From UBA7359 sp047618295 (GTDB taxonomy: Bacteria; Pseudomonadota; Gammaproteobacteria; Eutrophobiales; Eutrophobiaceae), in NCBI GenBank assembly GCA_047618295.1, contig JBLHKL010000068.1:1-11291 (forward strand): 11,291 bases of DNA, given 5' to 3'. Both the position numbers and the translations under genes were made by a program. This document shows, piece by piece, positions 1-7,133 of the stretch; positions within the stretch are counted from its first letter, which is position 1, and the number at the start of each line of letters is the position of its first letter. Below the pieces are notes generated by a model. It worked only from the letters and a program-made list of their open reading frames with translations. It made no database searches and was not told where the DNA came from.

Positions 1-867
1 CTCATCAGGAATAATGAAGGCGTCATGTTTCCAGCCGAGGTTTTCTCGGGTGAGTTTTATTTCTTCATCTCCTAACGGAGCACCATGGCTGGCTGCTTTA
101 CCTTCTTTGTTCGGAGAACCGCAGCCGATAGTAGTTTTACAAACCAGCATGCTGGGTTGTGATTCATTGGTTTTTGCACCTTCAATAGCTTTCTTAATTG
201 CGTCTGGATTATGACCATCAATATCACGAATAACATGCCAGCCGTAGGCTTCAAAACGAGCGGCAACATCTTCGGCAAACCAGCCTTCAATATCTCCATC
301 AATGGAAATTTGGTTGCTGTCATAGAGGGTGATTAATTTACCAAGACCTAATGTGCCAGCAAGTGAACAGGCTTCATGTGATATGCCTTCCATTAAACAA
401 CCATCGCCGACAGTGACGTAGGTGTGGTGATCGACAATATTAAAATCGTCTTTATTAAACTTTGCGGCCAATACTGATTCTGCGATTGCCATGCCGACAG
501 CATTGGTAATCCCTTGCCCGAGGGGGCCGGTCGTTGTTTCTACACCTGGCGCGTAACCATATTCTGGGTGGCCGGGTGTTTTTGAATGTAACTGGCGGAA
601 ATTTTTAAGTTCTTCAATTGGCAAGTCATAACCTGACAGATGCAATAAAGAGTAAACTAACATTGAGCCGTGACCATTCGACATAACAAAGCGGTCGCGG
701 TTGTCCCAATCTGGATTAGCTGGGTTATGTTTTAGAAAATCATTCCACAGGACTTCGGCGATATCTGCCATACCCATTGGAGCGCCTGGGTGCCCAGAGT
801 TAGCTTGTTGAACAGCATCCATACTTAAAGCACGAATCGCATTGGCAAGTTCATGCCTTGTCAGCAT
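1..867 (-). CDS. tkt: Transketolase, N-terminal part (runs off left edge)
   Basis: Transketolase moves two-carbon ketol units between sugar phosphates in the pentose phosphate or Calvin pathway, using thiamine diphosphate (ThDP) and Mg2+. I translated the minus strand directly. The frame is open for 289 codons to the window edge, whereas the family is usually about 660-670 residues, so only the ThDP-binding N-terminal domain is present. Visible motifs are GHPGAPMG (26-33), SNGHGSML (63-70), TTGPLGQG (112-119) and the ThDP motif, which begins GDGCLMEGISHEA (154-166) and ends with LYDSN (181-185). The start is the ATG at 867, preceded by the strong Shine-Dalgarno GGGAGA (874-879, minus strand). 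The active-site histidines are intact and nothing suggests a pseudogene. It is transcribed away from metK, an order I recall from Pseudomonas and other gammaproteobacteria. Cytoplasmic. Confidence 0.97.
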   Translation of the reverse strand, partial: MLTRHELANAIRALSMDAVQQANSGHPGAPMGMADIAEVLWNDFLKHNPANPDWDNRDRFVMSNGHGSMLVYSLLHLSGYDLPIEELKNFRQLHSKTPGHPEYGYAPGVETTTGPLGQGITNAVGMAIAESVLAAKFNKDDFNIVDHHTYVTVGDGCLMEGISHEACSLAGTLGLGKLITLYDSNQISIDGDIEGWFAEDVAARFEAYGWHVIRDIDGHNPDAIKKAIEGAKTNESQPSMLVCKTTIGCGSPNKEGKAASHGAPLGDEEIKLTRENLGWKHDAFIIPDE

Positions 868-1073
868 AGTAGATCTCCCAAAGTGGCTATTTAGCCTAAA
901 AATAATGATTGTTAATTATTGCTGCATTCAAAGCCTGATGTTGTGTCATCAGTTGACGATGACGATCATGTGCAGAGCTTAGTTTCCGCTAAATATAGCG
1001 CGGTGATACAGGCAGGTTTTTACCTAAATTCAAGCCGCACATTGTCGCTTAAGTGCCACTTTGGAGCAAGATC
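868..1073 (-). promoter_or_regulatory. tkt upstream region / possible structured leader
   Basis: This 206-base gap lies between the redoxin stop codon and the tkt start and holds no convincing ORF. It is rich in inverted repeats. CTGATG (935-940) pairs with CATCAG (947-952). GTCATC (945-950) pairs with GATGAC (958-963), sharing bases with the first stem, so the two exclude each other. CGCTA/TAGCG flank a 4-base loop near 989-1002. GGCTA/TAGCC (885-896) sits 18 bases upstream of the tkt start codon. A long-range pair joins 1055-1064 to 878-887 and would cover the tkt ribosome-binding site. No clear terminator follows the redoxin gene. A weak -35/-10 pair (TTGAAT, 18 bases, CATTAT in minus-strand sense) could drive tkt. 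The repeats are seen; a function is inferred. Confidence 0.4.
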
Positions 1074-1634
1074 CTAAGCACTATTTTTCCATTTAATCGA
1101 GCATCCCATGCTTGGAATTTGATGTTTTGGTCCATTTCCAGTGTTGGCAACATCAATCATGGCTTCAAGCAGGTCATGTTTGCTGTTGTTCGAGGGTGGT
1201 TTCATGCCGCTGTCATCAAGCCGACCTCGATATTGCAATTCAAGCGCTGCGTTATAGCCAAAGAAGTCAGGCGTACAAATAGCGCCATAAGCCTTGGCGA
1301 TTTCCTGTGACTCATCAATTAAATATGGGAACGGGAAATTATATTCAGCTGCCACTTTTTGCATATTCTCAAAAGAATCTTCCGGGTAATCGTCAGGGTC
1401 GTTTGACATGATGGCGACACTATTAATTCCGATATCCATTAGTTTCAATACATCATCAATAAGCCTGGTCTGTATAGACTTTACATAAGGACAGTGATTA
1501 CAAATAAACATAAGCAGGGTGCCTTTTTCACCTACGCAGTCGTCTAAAGACCACTGCTTTCCATCCGTGCCAGGCAGATTAAAATCGATCGCTTTTTCAC
1601 CGAAGTTGCAAATCGGAGTTTTCATCAATACCAT
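1074..1634 (-). CDS. Thioredoxin-family redoxin (AhpC/TSA-like, CxxC)
   Basis: A 186-residue thioredoxin-fold protein of the peroxiredoxin-like group often annotated simply as 'thioredoxin family protein'. The active site is FICNHCPYVK, with cysteines 45 and 48, so it is a dithiol CxxC enzyme rather than a one-cysteine peroxidase. The cis-proline region is CTPDFF (120-125), and the C-terminal PSMGCSIKW (174-182) is typical of this group. There is no signal peptide or membrane segment, so it is probably cytoplasmic. The start used is the ATG at 1634, which has GGGTGA eight bases upstream. A second ATG three codons later is possible. It is convergent with nothing and lies upstream of tkt on the same strand, so read-through into tkt is possible. 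Its physiological substrate is unknown. Confidence 0.9.
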   Translation of the reverse strand: MVLMKTPICNFGEKAIDFNLPGTDGKQWSLDDCVGEKGTLLMFICNHCPYVKSIQTRLIDDVLKLMDIGINSVAIMSNDPDDYPEDSFENMQKVAAEYNFPFPYLIDESQEIAKAYGAICTPDFFGYNAALELQYRGRLDDSGMKPPSNNSKHDLLEAMIDVANTGNGPKHQIPSMGCSIKWKNSA

Positions 1635-1777
1635 TACTTATATCACCCGTATCTCTAATTTAAGCTCTAAATATTACCGCGTTTATAAAAATATCGTCAT
1701 ATTTCGTGCGGTACGGCTCTAATGAGGATAGAATTCGCGCGGTTGAAAATTCTAATTAATACAATCACGGAAGCAAT

Positions 1778-2941
1778 ATGGCTGACAATTACTTATTCAC
1801 TTCAGAATCAGTTTCTGAAGGACACCCAGACAAGGTTGCAGATCAGATCTCTGATGCTGTTGTCGATGCAATTCTTAAAGATGATAACAAGGCGCGTATC
1901 GCTTGTGAGACGATGGTCAACACAGGGATGGTCGTGCTTTCCGGGGAGATTACGACATCGACTTATGTTGATATGCAAGATGTAGCTCGCCAGACAATCC
2001 GTGAAATTGGCTATGATCACTCAGACATGGGATTCGATTGGGAGTCTTGTGCAGTATTGGTCTCCATTGATAAACAGTCTCCGGATATTGCCCAAGGTGT
2101 GAATGAAGGTGAGGGTCTGGATTTAAATCAAGGTGCGGGCGATCAGGGCTTGATGTTCGGTTACGCTTGTAATGAAACGGATGTCTTGATGCCATTTCCA
2201 ATTACTTATTCACACTTGTTGGTTAAGAAGCAGGCCGAGGTCCGAAAAGCAGGCAAATTAGCCTGGTTAAGACCGGATGCGAAATCACAGGTAACCGTAG
2301 TTTATGAAGATGGTAAGCCTAAATCTATCGATACAGTCGTGTTGTCTACACAGCATGACCCTGATGTTGAACATAAAGATCTTGAACAGGCGGTTATCGA
2401 AGAGATAATCAAGCCGATATTACCAGCGAATATGATCACTGATAAAACAAGATATCTTGTTAACCCTACCGGACGTTTTGTTATTGGTGGGCCGGTTGGT
2501 GATTGTGGCCTAACTGGACGCAAGATTATTGTTGATACATATGGGGGTATGGCCCGTCATGGTGGCGGTGCTTTTTCTGGCAAGGACCCTTCCAAGGTCG
2601 ATCGCTCTGCTGCCTATGCTGCGCGTTATGTGGCGAAGAATGTTGTCGCTGCAGGTCTCGCGGATCGTTGTGAATTACAATTATCTTATGCAATCGGTGT
2701 TGCAGAGCCAACGTCAATCAGTATCGAGACCTTTGGCACGGGTAAGGTTGAAGAAGCTAAATTAATTGATGCTATAAGAGAGGTTTTTGATCTCCGTCCA
2801 AAGGGCATTATCAATATGTTGGACCTTTTACGGCCAATCTATCGTCAAACAGCTGCCTATGGTCATTTTGGTCGTAGCGACATTGATTTGCCTTGGGAAA
2901 AGACAGATAAGGTAGATGCCTTAAAGGGCGCTTTGTCATAG
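1778..2941 (+). CDS. metK: S-adenosylmethionine synthase
   Basis: Makes S-adenosylmethionine from methionine and ATP, releasing phosphate and pyrophosphate. The enzyme is normally a cytoplasmic tetramer with K+ and Mg2+. The 387 residues are full length for the bacterial family. Seen in order: the N-terminal ESVSEGHPDKVADQISDAV (10-28), with the catalytic His16 and metal ligand Asp18; the GAGDQGLMFGYA signature (119-130); and the P-loop-like GGGAFSGKDPSKVDRSAAY (262-280). The ATG start gives the standard MADNYLFTSESV beginning and has GGAAG about five bases upstream. The gene is divergent from the redoxin/tkt pair and lies just before ahcY and metF, so three SAM-cycle steps are adjacent. A hairpin terminator follows at 2991-3025. 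I found no SAM riboswitch in the 143 bases upstream. No convincing sigma70 promoter could be fixed there; TAGAAT at 1729-1734 with a GC-rich discriminator is only a weak -10 candidate. Confidence 0.98.
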   Translation: MADNYLFTSESVSEGHPDKVADQISDAVVDAILKDDNKARIACETMVNTGMVVLSGEITTSTYVDMQDVARQTIREIGYDHSDMGFDWESCAVLVSIDKQSPDIAQGVNEGEGLDLNQGAGDQGLMFGYACNETDVLMPFPITYSHLLVKKQAEVRKAGKLAWLRPDAKSQVTVVYEDGKPKSIDTVVLSTQHDPDVEHKDLEQAVIEEIIKPILPANMITDKTRYLVNPTGRFVIGGPVGDCGLTGRKIIVDTYGGMARHGGGAFSGKDPSKVDRSAAYAARYVAKNVVAAGLADRCELQLSYAIGVAEPTSISIETFGTGKVEEAKLIDAIREVFDLRPKGIINMLDLLRPIYRQTAAYGHFGRSDIDLPWEKTDKVDALKGALS

Positions 2942-2981
2942 ACAATAATTAAAGCATTCTCGTTTTTTGACGATAAGGTCT

Positions 2982-3010
2982 TTGAATCTAGAAGCGGGTA
3001 GTACTATACT
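2982..3010 (+). promoter_or_regulatory. Sigma70-type promoter for ahcY-metF
   Basis: TTGAAT (2982-2987), a 17-base spacer and TATACT (3005-3010) match the sigma70 consensus well. The expected start site is near 3017. The mRNA would then begin inside the 3' arm of the metK terminator, lack its 5' arm, and reach the SAH riboswitch after about 20 bases. The boxes are seen; use in vivo is inferred. Confidence 0.65.
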
Positions 3011-3025
3011 CCCGCTTCGATTTTT
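2991..3025 (+). terminator. Intrinsic terminator of metK
   Basis: GAAGCGGG (2991-2998) and CCCGCTTC (3011-3018) form a perfect 8-bp GC-rich stem, followed by GA and five T residues (3021-3025). It lies 50 bases after the metK stop and fits a Rho-independent terminator. The 12-base loop contains the -10 box of the ahcY promoter candidate, so terminator and promoter overlap physically. Confidence 0.75.
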
Positions 3026-3035
3026 ACAACCGTAG

Positions 3036-3109
3036 ATCTGAGGAGCGTTGCGACGGATTTCTAATCCGCTAGGCTCAGACAAACACGGCACATTTGCAAC
3101 GGCGCTCGC
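3036..3109 (+). promoter_or_regulatory. SAH (S-adenosylhomocysteine) riboswitch aptamer
   Basis: The sequence carries the conserved core of the SAH riboswitch family, upstream of the gene that degrades SAH. P1 is TCTGAG (3037-3042) with CTCAGA (3074-3079), six perfect pairs. P2 is CGGAT (3054-3058) with ATCCG (3064-3068), closing a five-base loop. The pseudoknot-type helix is GAGCG (3043-3047) with CGCTC (3103-3107). The conserved unpaired stretches GAGGAGCGTTGCGAC (3040-3054) and AACGGCGCTCG (3098-3108) are both present. The family is known to turn expression on when SAH accumulates, so ahcY and probably metF would be induced by the substrate of AhcY. The 26 bases after the aptamer include the ribosome-binding site, which suggests translational control. 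Confidence 0.93.
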
Positions 3110-3112
3110 TTA

Positions 3113-3134
3113 ATTGTTTTTATAGGAGAACAAT
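3113..3134 (+). promoter_or_regulatory. Hairpin over the ahcY Shine-Dalgarno
   Basis: ATTGTT (3113-3118) is the exact complement of AACAAT (3129-3134), the six bases just before the ahcY ATG. Three further inner pairs (two of them G-U) would draw GAG of the Shine-Dalgarno AGGAGA (3124-3129) into the stem. It starts six bases after the riboswitch pseudoknot strand, so it could be the switch's expression platform. The stem is AU-rich and weak; the role is inferred. Confidence 0.4.
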
Positions 3135-4550
3135 ATGAGCGTAGCTGCTACCTCTGTTACACCCGATTACCACGTTGCTGACATTTCTTTGGCTGAATGG
3201 GGCCATAAAGAAATTCGTATCGCTGAAACTGAAATGCCTGGTTTAGTCTCTATCCGGGAAGAATTTGCGAATGAACAACCATTAAAAGGCGCACGTATTG
3301 CCGGTTCATTGCATATGACCATACAAACCGCTGTTTTGATGGAAACCTTACGAGCCCTGGGCGCGGAAGTGCGCTGGGTGTCTTGCAATATTTTCTCAAC
3401 TCAAGATCATGCAGCGGCAGCAATGGCGGACCAAAACATTCCCATCTTTGCCTATAAGGGTGAAACACTAGAAGAATACTGGGACTATACCCACCGCATG
3501 ATGAAATGGTCTGATGGTGGTTCACCAAACATGATTTTAGATGATGGTGGTGATGCGACCATGTTATTGATCCTCGGCACCAAAGCAGAAAGCGACATAT
3601 CCGTTCTTGATAACCCAGGTTCTGAAGAAGAGACCTTTTTGTTTGCTGCCATAAAAAATAAACTGCTTGAAGATGCTACGTTCTATTCGCGAACCCTAGC
3701 GTGTATCCAAGGTGTTACCGAAGAGACGACGACCGGCGTTCAGCGCCTGTATCAAATGCAGAAGAAAGGAGACTTGCCTTTCCCTGCAATAAACGTCAAT
3801 GACTCGGTTACTAAATCTAAATTTGATAACTTGTATGGCTGTCGAGAATCTCTTGTAGATGGAATCAAGCGTGCAACAGATGTCATGATTGCTGGTAAGG
3901 TCGCATTGGTCTTGGGTTATGGCGATGTTGGCAAGGGAAGTGCGCAGTCTTTACGAGGACTGGGTGCGACGGTCATGATCACTGAAATTGATCCAATATG
4001 TGCCTTACAGGCTTCGATGGAAGGATATCGTGTAGTCAGATTAGAAGATGTTGTTGACCAAATCGATATCTTTGTTACAACTACCGGCAACTTCAACATC
4101 ATTAAGCATGACCATTTAGTTAAAATGAAAGATCAGGCTATTGTTTGTAATATCGGTCATTTTGATAATGAAATTGATATCGCCAGTCTTGAGCAGTATG
4201 AATGGGAAGAGATCAAGCCACAGGTTGATCACGTCATATTCCCTGACGGTAAACGCATAATACTTCTTGCTAAAGGGCGCCTGGTTAATCTGGGTTGTGG
4301 TACAGGTCATCCGAGTTTTGTTATGTCTAATTCATTCACTAATCAGGTGTTAGCGCAAATTGAATTGTTCACCCGCGGCGAAAACTATGGCAAAGATGTT
4401 TATGTGCTGCCAAAGCATCTTGATGAGAAGGTTGCTAGACTTCACCTCGATAGAATCGGTGCAAAATTAACAACCTTAACTCAAGAGCAAGCAGACTATA
4501 TTGATGTGTCGGTTGATGGGCCATATAAGCCTGAAAACTATCGCTATTAA
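3135..4550 (+). CDS. ahcY: Adenosylhomocysteinase (SAH hydrolase)
   Basis: Splits S-adenosylhomocysteine reversibly into homocysteine and adenosine, using tightly bound NAD+. This removes the product inhibitor of methyltransferases. The 471 residues match the bacterial form, which is longer than the animal enzyme. Visible features are the substrate-binding GSLHMT (57-62), the DDGGDAT segment (136-142), NDSVTKSKFDN (222-232), the Rossmann NAD motif GYGDVGKGSAQSLRGLGA (261-278), GHPSFVMSNSFTNQ (391-404) and the C-terminal KPENYRY, whose Lys/Tyr reach into the neighbouring subunit's NAD site in this family. The ATG at 3135 has AGGAGA five bases upstream. The gene is controlled by the SAH riboswitch and its own promoter, and is probably co-transcribed with metF, which begins 117 bases after it with no terminator visible in between. 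Cytoplasmic tetramer. Confidence 0.98.
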   Translation: MSVAATSVTPDYHVADISLAEWGHKEIRIAETEMPGLVSIREEFANEQPLKGARIAGSLHMTIQTAVLMETLRALGAEVRWVSCNIFSTQDHAAAAMADQNIPIFAYKGETLEEYWDYTHRMMKWSDGGSPNMILDDGGDATMLLILGTKAESDISVLDNPGSEEETFLFAAIKNKLLEDATFYSRTLACIQGVTEETTTGVQRLYQMQKKGDLPFPAINVNDSVTKSKFDNLYGCRESLVDGIKRATDVMIAGKVALVLGYGDVGKGSAQSLRGLGATVMITEIDPICALQASMEGYRVVRLEDVVDQIDIFVTTTGNFNIIKHDHLVKMKDQAIVCNIGHFDNEIDIASLEQYEWEEIKPQVDHVIFPDGKRIILLAKGRLVNLGCGTGHPSFVMSNSFTNQVLAQIELFTRGENYGKDVYVLPKHLDEKVARLHLDRIGAKLTTLTQEQADYIDVSVDGPYKPENYRY

Positions 4551-4667
4551 GCGTACTGCTTCACCGCTTAAGGATGTCCGAAGATTTAATTGTGACCTGC
4601 GGGCGTTCTTGAGAGGTTAGGTATTTCAACTTTTAGTTTATCTGGATACGAATAACAGGTATCAACA

Positions 4668-5522
4668 ATGGAATCACAAAAAAAATATACTCCTAAATTC
4701 AGCTTTGAATTTTTTCCTCCAAAAACCCTGGAAGCGGTAGGGAAGTTGCAAATGACGACGGATCGTTTGGCGCAGCTTAAACCCAGTTTCTTTTCGGTGA
4801 CTTTTGGTGCAGGTGGGAGTACACGCGAACGAACTTTTGAGACCGTGATGGATATCTATAAAAAGACCGGTATTGACGGTGTGCCGCATGTCTCTTGTAT
4901 AGGCAGTACCACAGAAGAAATTAAAACCATTCTGGACTCCTATATTGAAGGTGGAATTCACAATGTTGTTGCACTGCGTGGTGATTTGCCTTCCGGTTCA
5001 ATTGGCGGTGGGCCGTTACGCTATGCAAGTGAATTGGTTGAATTTATACGAAGAGAGACAGGTGATCATTTTCATATAGAAGTTGCTGCCTATCCTGAGT
5101 TTCATCCACAAGCGGCCAGTGCACAAAAAGATCTTGAGAACTTTAAACGCAAAGTTGATGCTGGGGCGAATGCCGCGATAACTCAGTACTTTTATAATCC
5201 GGATGCTTATTATCGCTTTATCGACAGTTGTGAAAAACTGGGTATTGATATCCCTATCGTACCGGGCATTATGCCGATCGTGACATGCACACAGCTATGC
5301 CGATTTTCTGAAGCCTGCGGCGCAGAAATTCCACGCTGGATTTTAAAGCGCCTTCAGGAATTTGGTGATGATCGTGTTTCTATTCAGAAATTTGGAATAG
5401 AAGTAACAACTAAGCTATGTGAGCAATTACTTACTAACGGCGCGCCAGGATTACATTTCTATACCATGAACCAATCGACAGCAAGTGTCGAAATATGGGA
5501 AAATCTTGGTATAGATCAATAA
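4668..5522 (+). CDS. metF: Methylenetetrahydrofolate reductase
   Basis: Reduces 5,10-methylene-THF to 5-methyl-THF with FAD and NAD(P)H, giving the methyl group that converts homocysteine into methionine. The 284 residues are the usual bacterial length, a single TIM-barrel catalytic domain without the eukaryotic regulatory domain. Motifs are FSFEFFPPKT (11-20), with catalytic Glu14; FFSVTFGAGGSTRERT (41-56); VALRGDLP (101-108), which binds flavin and folate; AAYPEFHP (140-147); and ITQYFYNPDAY (171-181). The ATG start has AGG eight bases upstream. A small inverted repeat, GATAC (4645-4649) / GTATC (4659-4663), flanks that site; I attach no function to it. Together with ahcY it links removal of SAH to remaking methionine. 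The methionine synthase gene itself is not in the window. Confidence 0.97.
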   Translation: MESQKKYTPKFSFEFFPPKTLEAVGKLQMTTDRLAQLKPSFFSVTFGAGGSTRERTFETVMDIYKKTGIDGVPHVSCIGSTTEEIKTILDSYIEGGIHNVVALRGDLPSGSIGGGPLRYASELVEFIRRETGDHFHIEVAAYPEFHPQAASAQKDLENFKRKVDAGANAAITQYFYNPDAYYRFIDSCEKLGIDIPIVPGIMPIVTCTQLCRFSEACGAEIPRWILKRLQEFGDDRVSIQKFGIEVTTKLCEQLLTNGAPGLHFYTMNQSTASVEIWENLGIDQ

Positions 5523-5528
5523 GTTAAC

Positions 5529-5565
5529 GGAAAAGCGAGCTATTGTTGGTCTTGCTCGCTTTTCC
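5529..5565 (+). terminator. Hairpin terminator after metF
   Basis: GGAAAAGCGAGC (5529-5540) and GCTCGCTTTTCC (5554-5565) form a perfect 12-bp stem with a 13-base loop, beginning six bases after the metF stop. The A-run on the left arm and T-run on the right arm are typical of an intrinsic terminator, possibly working in both directions. It separates the SAM-cycle genes from the secretion-type operon. Confidence 0.85.
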
Positions 5566-5660
5566 CATACCGGCCTTTCTTTTTCTTATTCTTAGATAAT
5601 CACTTTAAATATCCTTGCTGTAAGCTGTTTTTGGCTGTATGTTTGAGCCTGAAAGTATTT

Positions 5661-5695
5661 AGGAATCAATGCTTTGTCGTCGACAGTTAAAAAAA
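5661..5695 (+). promoter_or_regulatory. Ribosome-binding site and start region of the response regulator
   Basis: AGGA (5661-5664) lies nine bases before TTG (5674), the chosen start, and only four before an out-of-frame ATG (5669). The ATG frame stops at 5708-5710 after 13 codons. Seven A residues (5689-5695) follow, in the phase needed for a -1 slip from the ATG frame into the main frame. Spacing favours TTG initiation. No in-frame ATG exists before the receiver domain. Confidence 0.6.
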
Positions 5696-7116
5696 TTAAT
5701 ACGTTTGTGAACGCAGAAAAGCCTTTGCTCTTGTTCGTGGATGATGACTCCATCATTGTCGATGCACTATCTATCGTCCTGGAAAAAGATTTTGATGTGA
5801 TTACGGCTGAGTCCCGTCAACAAGTGAAGGCGCAGCTTCAAGACCTACCCGTCAAGCCTTCATTGGCGCTAGTTGATCTTGGCCTGCCACCAAAACCACA
5901 TTCACCAGAGGAAGGTTTTAAGTTAATTGAAGAGCTGATGGCATTGAATGATAGTTTTAAAATCCTTGTTCTCTCAGGGCAAGATGAAGAAGTGAATATT
6001 CACCACGCTTTGACATTAGGTGCTGTCGACTTTATCCCTAAACCATGTGACATGTCTTTATTGAAAGCGAGATTAGGGCATCAAATGATGATGTTGCAAG
6101 CGGAGTCTTCCGAGAAAGAATCTTCCGTTAGTGACACTAAGCTTTTGGGTGATAGCGCCGCACTAAAAACATTACGTGATTTAATCAACCAATTTGCAGA
6201 TACGCCTTTCCCGGTTCTTGTAGAAGGTGAATCAGGCACAGGCAAAGAGTTAGTCGCTGAAGAGCTGCATAATTCAAGTAGTCGCATAAACGCCCCTTTC
6301 ATGACAATTAATTGTGCTGCTTTTACGCCTGAGTTATTAGAGGCCCAGTTGTTTGGTCATGCAAAAGGCGCGTTTACTGGTGCCGCTTCTGAACGAGTAG
6401 GTTTTTTTGAGGATGCCGGTGAAGGCACACTGTTTCTGGACGAAATAGGTGAATTGCCGTTGACGCTACAATCGAAGTTATTAAGAGTCCTAGAAAATGG
6501 AGAGTTTTATCGCATTGGTGAAACTAAACACCGCGTGTCTAAAGCAAGAATCATCGCAGCTACGAACCGGGATTTAAAAGAAGAGGTCAGGTCAGGTGGA
6601 TTCCGACAAGATCTCTATCATCGGCTTTGTGTCTTAACGATACATGTTCCGGCACTGAGAGAACGTGAGCAAGATGTGCTGAATTTGATGGACTATTTTA
6701 GGAAGATGTATGCAGCTGGTAACCCAGCGGTTGAGCTAGATGAAACGGCAAAGGTTTTGTTGAAGGAGTACTCTTTTCCGGGAAATATCAGAGAATTGCG
6801 AAATATAGCAATTCGCTTATCGGCTAAATATTCAGGGAAAACAATAACTGCAAAAGTGTTGGAAGATGAGCTAGAAAGAGATTTTAATCAAAATGCGAAT
6901 GATTTGAATAATGGAGATGATTTCGTTGTAGAGGATTTAAATGATAAGAACTTCCATCTGGATGAAAAAATATCAATATGGGAGCGAAAATACATAAATC
7001 ATGCTTTATCGAAATGTAATGGAAATTTGAGTAAAGCGGCGCGTTTGCTAGGTATAAATCGTACTACACTATACAGTAGGCTACAGCGTTTAAATATAAA
7101 AACAGATTCGGATTGA
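5674..7116 (+). CDS. Sigma54-dependent response regulator (NtrC type, PrsR-like)
   Basis: A 480-residue transcription activator in the classic three-domain layout. The receiver (about 17-135) has the acidic pair Asp23/Asp24, phospho-acceptor Asp68 in LVDLGLPP, Ser101 and Lys123. The AAA+ domain (about 155-395) has Walker A GESGTGKE (185-192), the sigma54-contact loop GAFTGA (232-237), Walker B GTLFLDEIGE (251-260) and FRQDLYHRL (310-318). The C-terminal Fis-type helix-turn-helix spans about 440-475 (NGNLSKAARLLGINRTTLYS). All key residues are present, so it should remodel sigma54 polymerase once phosphorylated. The DLGLPPKP...EEG pattern recalls the PEP-CTERM-locus (PrsR) regulators; that is a memory-based comparison. 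The ATPase gene starts 17 bases later, so they are probably co-transcribed. No sensor kinase is visible. The start is TTG, since there is no in-frame ATG upstream of the receiver. Confidence 0.9.
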   Translation: MSSTVKKINTFVNAEKPLLLFVDDDSIIVDALSIVLEKDFDVITAESRQQVKAQLQDLPVKPSLALVDLGLPPKPHSPEEGFKLIEELMALNDSFKILVLSGQDEEVNIHHALTLGAVDFIPKPCDMSLLKARLGHQMMMLQAESSEKESSVSDTKLLGDSAALKTLRDLINQFADTPFPVLVEGESGTGKELVAEELHNSSSRINAPFMTINCAAFTPELLEAQLFGHAKGAFTGAASERVGFFEDAGEGTLFLDEIGELPLTLQSKLLRVLENGEFYRIGETKHRVSKARIIAATNRDLKEEVRSGGFRQDLYHRLCVLTIHVPALREREQDVLNLMDYFRKMYAAGNPAVELDETAKVLLKEYSFPGNIRELRNIAIRLSAKYSGKTITAKVLEDELERDFNQNANDLNNGDDFVVEDLNDKNFHLDEKISIWERKYINHALSKCNGNLSKAARLLGINRTTLYSRLQRLNIKTDSD

Positions 7117-7133
7117 GCACACGGTAACAAAAA

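Noticed and set aside
1635..1777. Search for a SAM riboswitch or clear promoter ahead of metK
   Set aside because: No SAM-riboswitch core or complete -35/-10 pair was found. TAGAAT (1729-1734) lacks a matching -35 box, so nothing was annotated.
4551..4667. Possible second regulatory RNA between ahcY and metF
   Set aside because: Only a 5-bp inverted repeat (4645-4649 / 4659-4663) was found; there is no terminator, recognisable riboswitch or good promoter. Simple co-transcription explains the gap.
5632..5648. Sigma54-like site TGGCTGT-ATGT-TTGAG upstream of the response regulator
   Set aside because: The GG is present, but the -12 element has GA where GC is nearly invariant, and most of the other -24 bases differ. 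Too weak to call as autoregulation.
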